Positions 62,901 to 64,000 of a DNA stretch of 64,000 nt are shown here, piece by piece. The DNA lies in the NCBI GenBank assembly GCA_022749755.1, contig CM040441.1, forward strand, positions 10,913,475 to 10,977,474, read 5' to 3'. A program made the translations under genes and the position numbers. Source of the stretch: Azadirachta indica. Taxonomy: Eukaryota > Streptophyta > Magnoliopsida > Sapindales > Meliaceae. Each line of letters opens with the position of its first letter. Positions within the stretch are counted from its first letter, which is position 1. The notes beneath the pieces were generated by a model, which saw only the letters and a program-made list of their open reading frames with translations, did no database searches and was not told where the DNA came from.

Positions 62901-64000
62901 TTATCAGTTGAAAATGCTGTAGCTGGTTTTGTACCGAGTGACTAATTGTGGTCTTATGCACCCAAGTGTTTTTACAGTCAGTGAAATTCTCTCTCCTGTT
63001 TCTTCAATTAACTCAAATTCTGCAAATTATATATATTATGAACTGCAAAAGCAGCAGTTCATCATGCTTAGGACAATGCATTTTTTTATCATTTCCTAAT
63101 TTATCTGCCATACGGAATGTCTTAGGTTCTATCCTTTCTTCTTTTGGAATCATCATTGATCAAAGCAGGTATTTCTTTGTCCTCTCAGGACTTCCTGATT
63201 TATCAAGACATCCTCCTGGTTCGTGGTTTGCTGGAACCAAGTTTAACCATGGCACTGGATCATCTATGTGGACTCAAATACTAAGTTCAAGCAGAAATGC
63301 TTTCAATGTTCTTGACCAGCAGCAGAAGTTTTATATTGAACAACCAGGTGGAGCTGATTTCACAAAAAATAAGCTAACTGATGCTAGATTGGATAGTAAT
63401 AGTGCTGTCACAAATATTGGAACATCTGGTGATAAGTTAATCACTGATGTAGATGTGCCTGCAGTCATGCCATCATCTCAAGGTGCATCTCAGGTATGTT
63501 GTTCACTGTCATGGTAGATGTCCAAATTTTTTGAGCTGTAGTCCCTCATCCAGTTTCTTGATTGATTTTGTAATTATTAATATTTCTTTATGAAATACTT
63601 GAGATCAATGATTTTGTATTTGTTTAGTTTGAATGGTGGGTATGATTATGGCCAACAGTCTTGAAAATTTTTTTTAATTGGAGGACTCTTCTTTTCTTTT
63701 TTCGGATAAAGGTTTGGATGGAGTGAGAAATCTCACCCGCAAAACACCAAACCCTTACCCCCTATTTTTACTAGAACTTGGATGGCCCGGGAGCGTCAAA
63801 TGTGCCCTAGACCACCCAAACTACGCCCAGAGGGCAATTCAAGGACTCAATAATCTTATCAATGTCAACCATCATCCTGTTTGTGTTTAGGTTTTACTGA
63901 ATCAATGCATCTTACTCTAGCTGATCTTCTTTGATGTTTCTTTGTGTGAAATCTTACCAGTTGCTGTATTATTGCATGTCACAGGTTCCCCTGGAGCACG
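59975..64000 (+). CDS. CAMTA: Calmodulin-binding transcription activator, 5' part (runs off the window)
   Basis: CAMTAs are calcium/calmodulin-responsive nuclear factors that bind CGCG boxes and act in cold and immune gene control. Exons seen: 59975-60014, 60695-60814, 61207-61322, 61524-61612, 62170-62215, 62475-62748, 63189-63493, and the start of the next at 63985. The protein begins MAQTRRYVPNQQL, and the CG-1 DNA-binding domain fills exons 2-5: RWLRPTEICEIL, FDRKALRYFRKDGHRWRKKK, KTVKEAHEKLK, HCYYAHGEDNENFQRRSYW and HIVLVHYREVKEG. This is the CAMTA1-3 type rather than CAMTA5/6. The TIG, ankyrin and IQ regions would follow outside. Intron 7 carries an unrelated GC-richer stretch (63680-63880). 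Confidence 0.95.

Overview
This 64-kb window is nuclear DNA of a flowering plant. The genes have short exons with GT-AG introns, the intergenic DNA is very AT-rich, and the gene families are plant types (full-size PDR/ABCG transporter, CBM43/X8 proteins, CAMTA, plant MATH proteins). It looks like a eudicot, possibly a woody one such as Citrus, but the species is a guess. There are no operons, CRISPR arrays or bacterial features.

Left third (1-24 kb) is repeat-rich. It opens inside a decayed Ty3/gypsy chromovirus whose 3' LTR (3206-4659) ends in the middle of an exon of a broken PDR transporter copy (4660-6787). An intact PDR transporter gene (12728-19626, minus strand) lies to the right. Each PDR copy is followed, just upstream of its start, by a damaged tRNA-Gly, so the PDR gene and the tRNA were duplicated together. 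Between and beside the copies are an inverted-repeat element (about 7136-8503), a solo LTR of 3.06 kb with a TCCAA target-site duplication (9371-12431), a MULE-like element with a perfect 9-bp target-site duplication (20338-21595) and a Tourist-like MITE (23071-23493).

Middle (24-38 kb): an unrecognised two-exon small ORF, two tandem X8-domain genes (the second apparently frameshifted), an S-adenosylmethionine synthetase gene, an ATG8 gene of the type that ends directly in glycine, two decayed tandem MATH-domain genes, and a proteasome assembly chaperone 4 gene whose stop codon lies in a 59-bp minisatellite.

Right third (38-64 kb) is ordinary gene-dense euchromatin: GFS12-type BEACH/WD40 protein (16 exons), peroxisomal-type KAPA synthase of biotin synthesis (11 exons), SRP19, a class I methyltransferase of the METTL13/EEF1AKMT4 type (9 exons), and the 5' part of a CAMTA transcription factor that runs off the right edge. 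KAPA synthase and SRP19 are divergent and share a 548-bp intergenic region. Apart from the PDR, X8 and MATH tandem families, the neighbours show no evident joint function. I found no wholly new system. The strongest unusual points are the PDR-tRNA block duplication and its break-up, the BEACH domain lying inside a split pseudokinase in the GFS12 protein, and an in-frame stop-free intron in that same gene.
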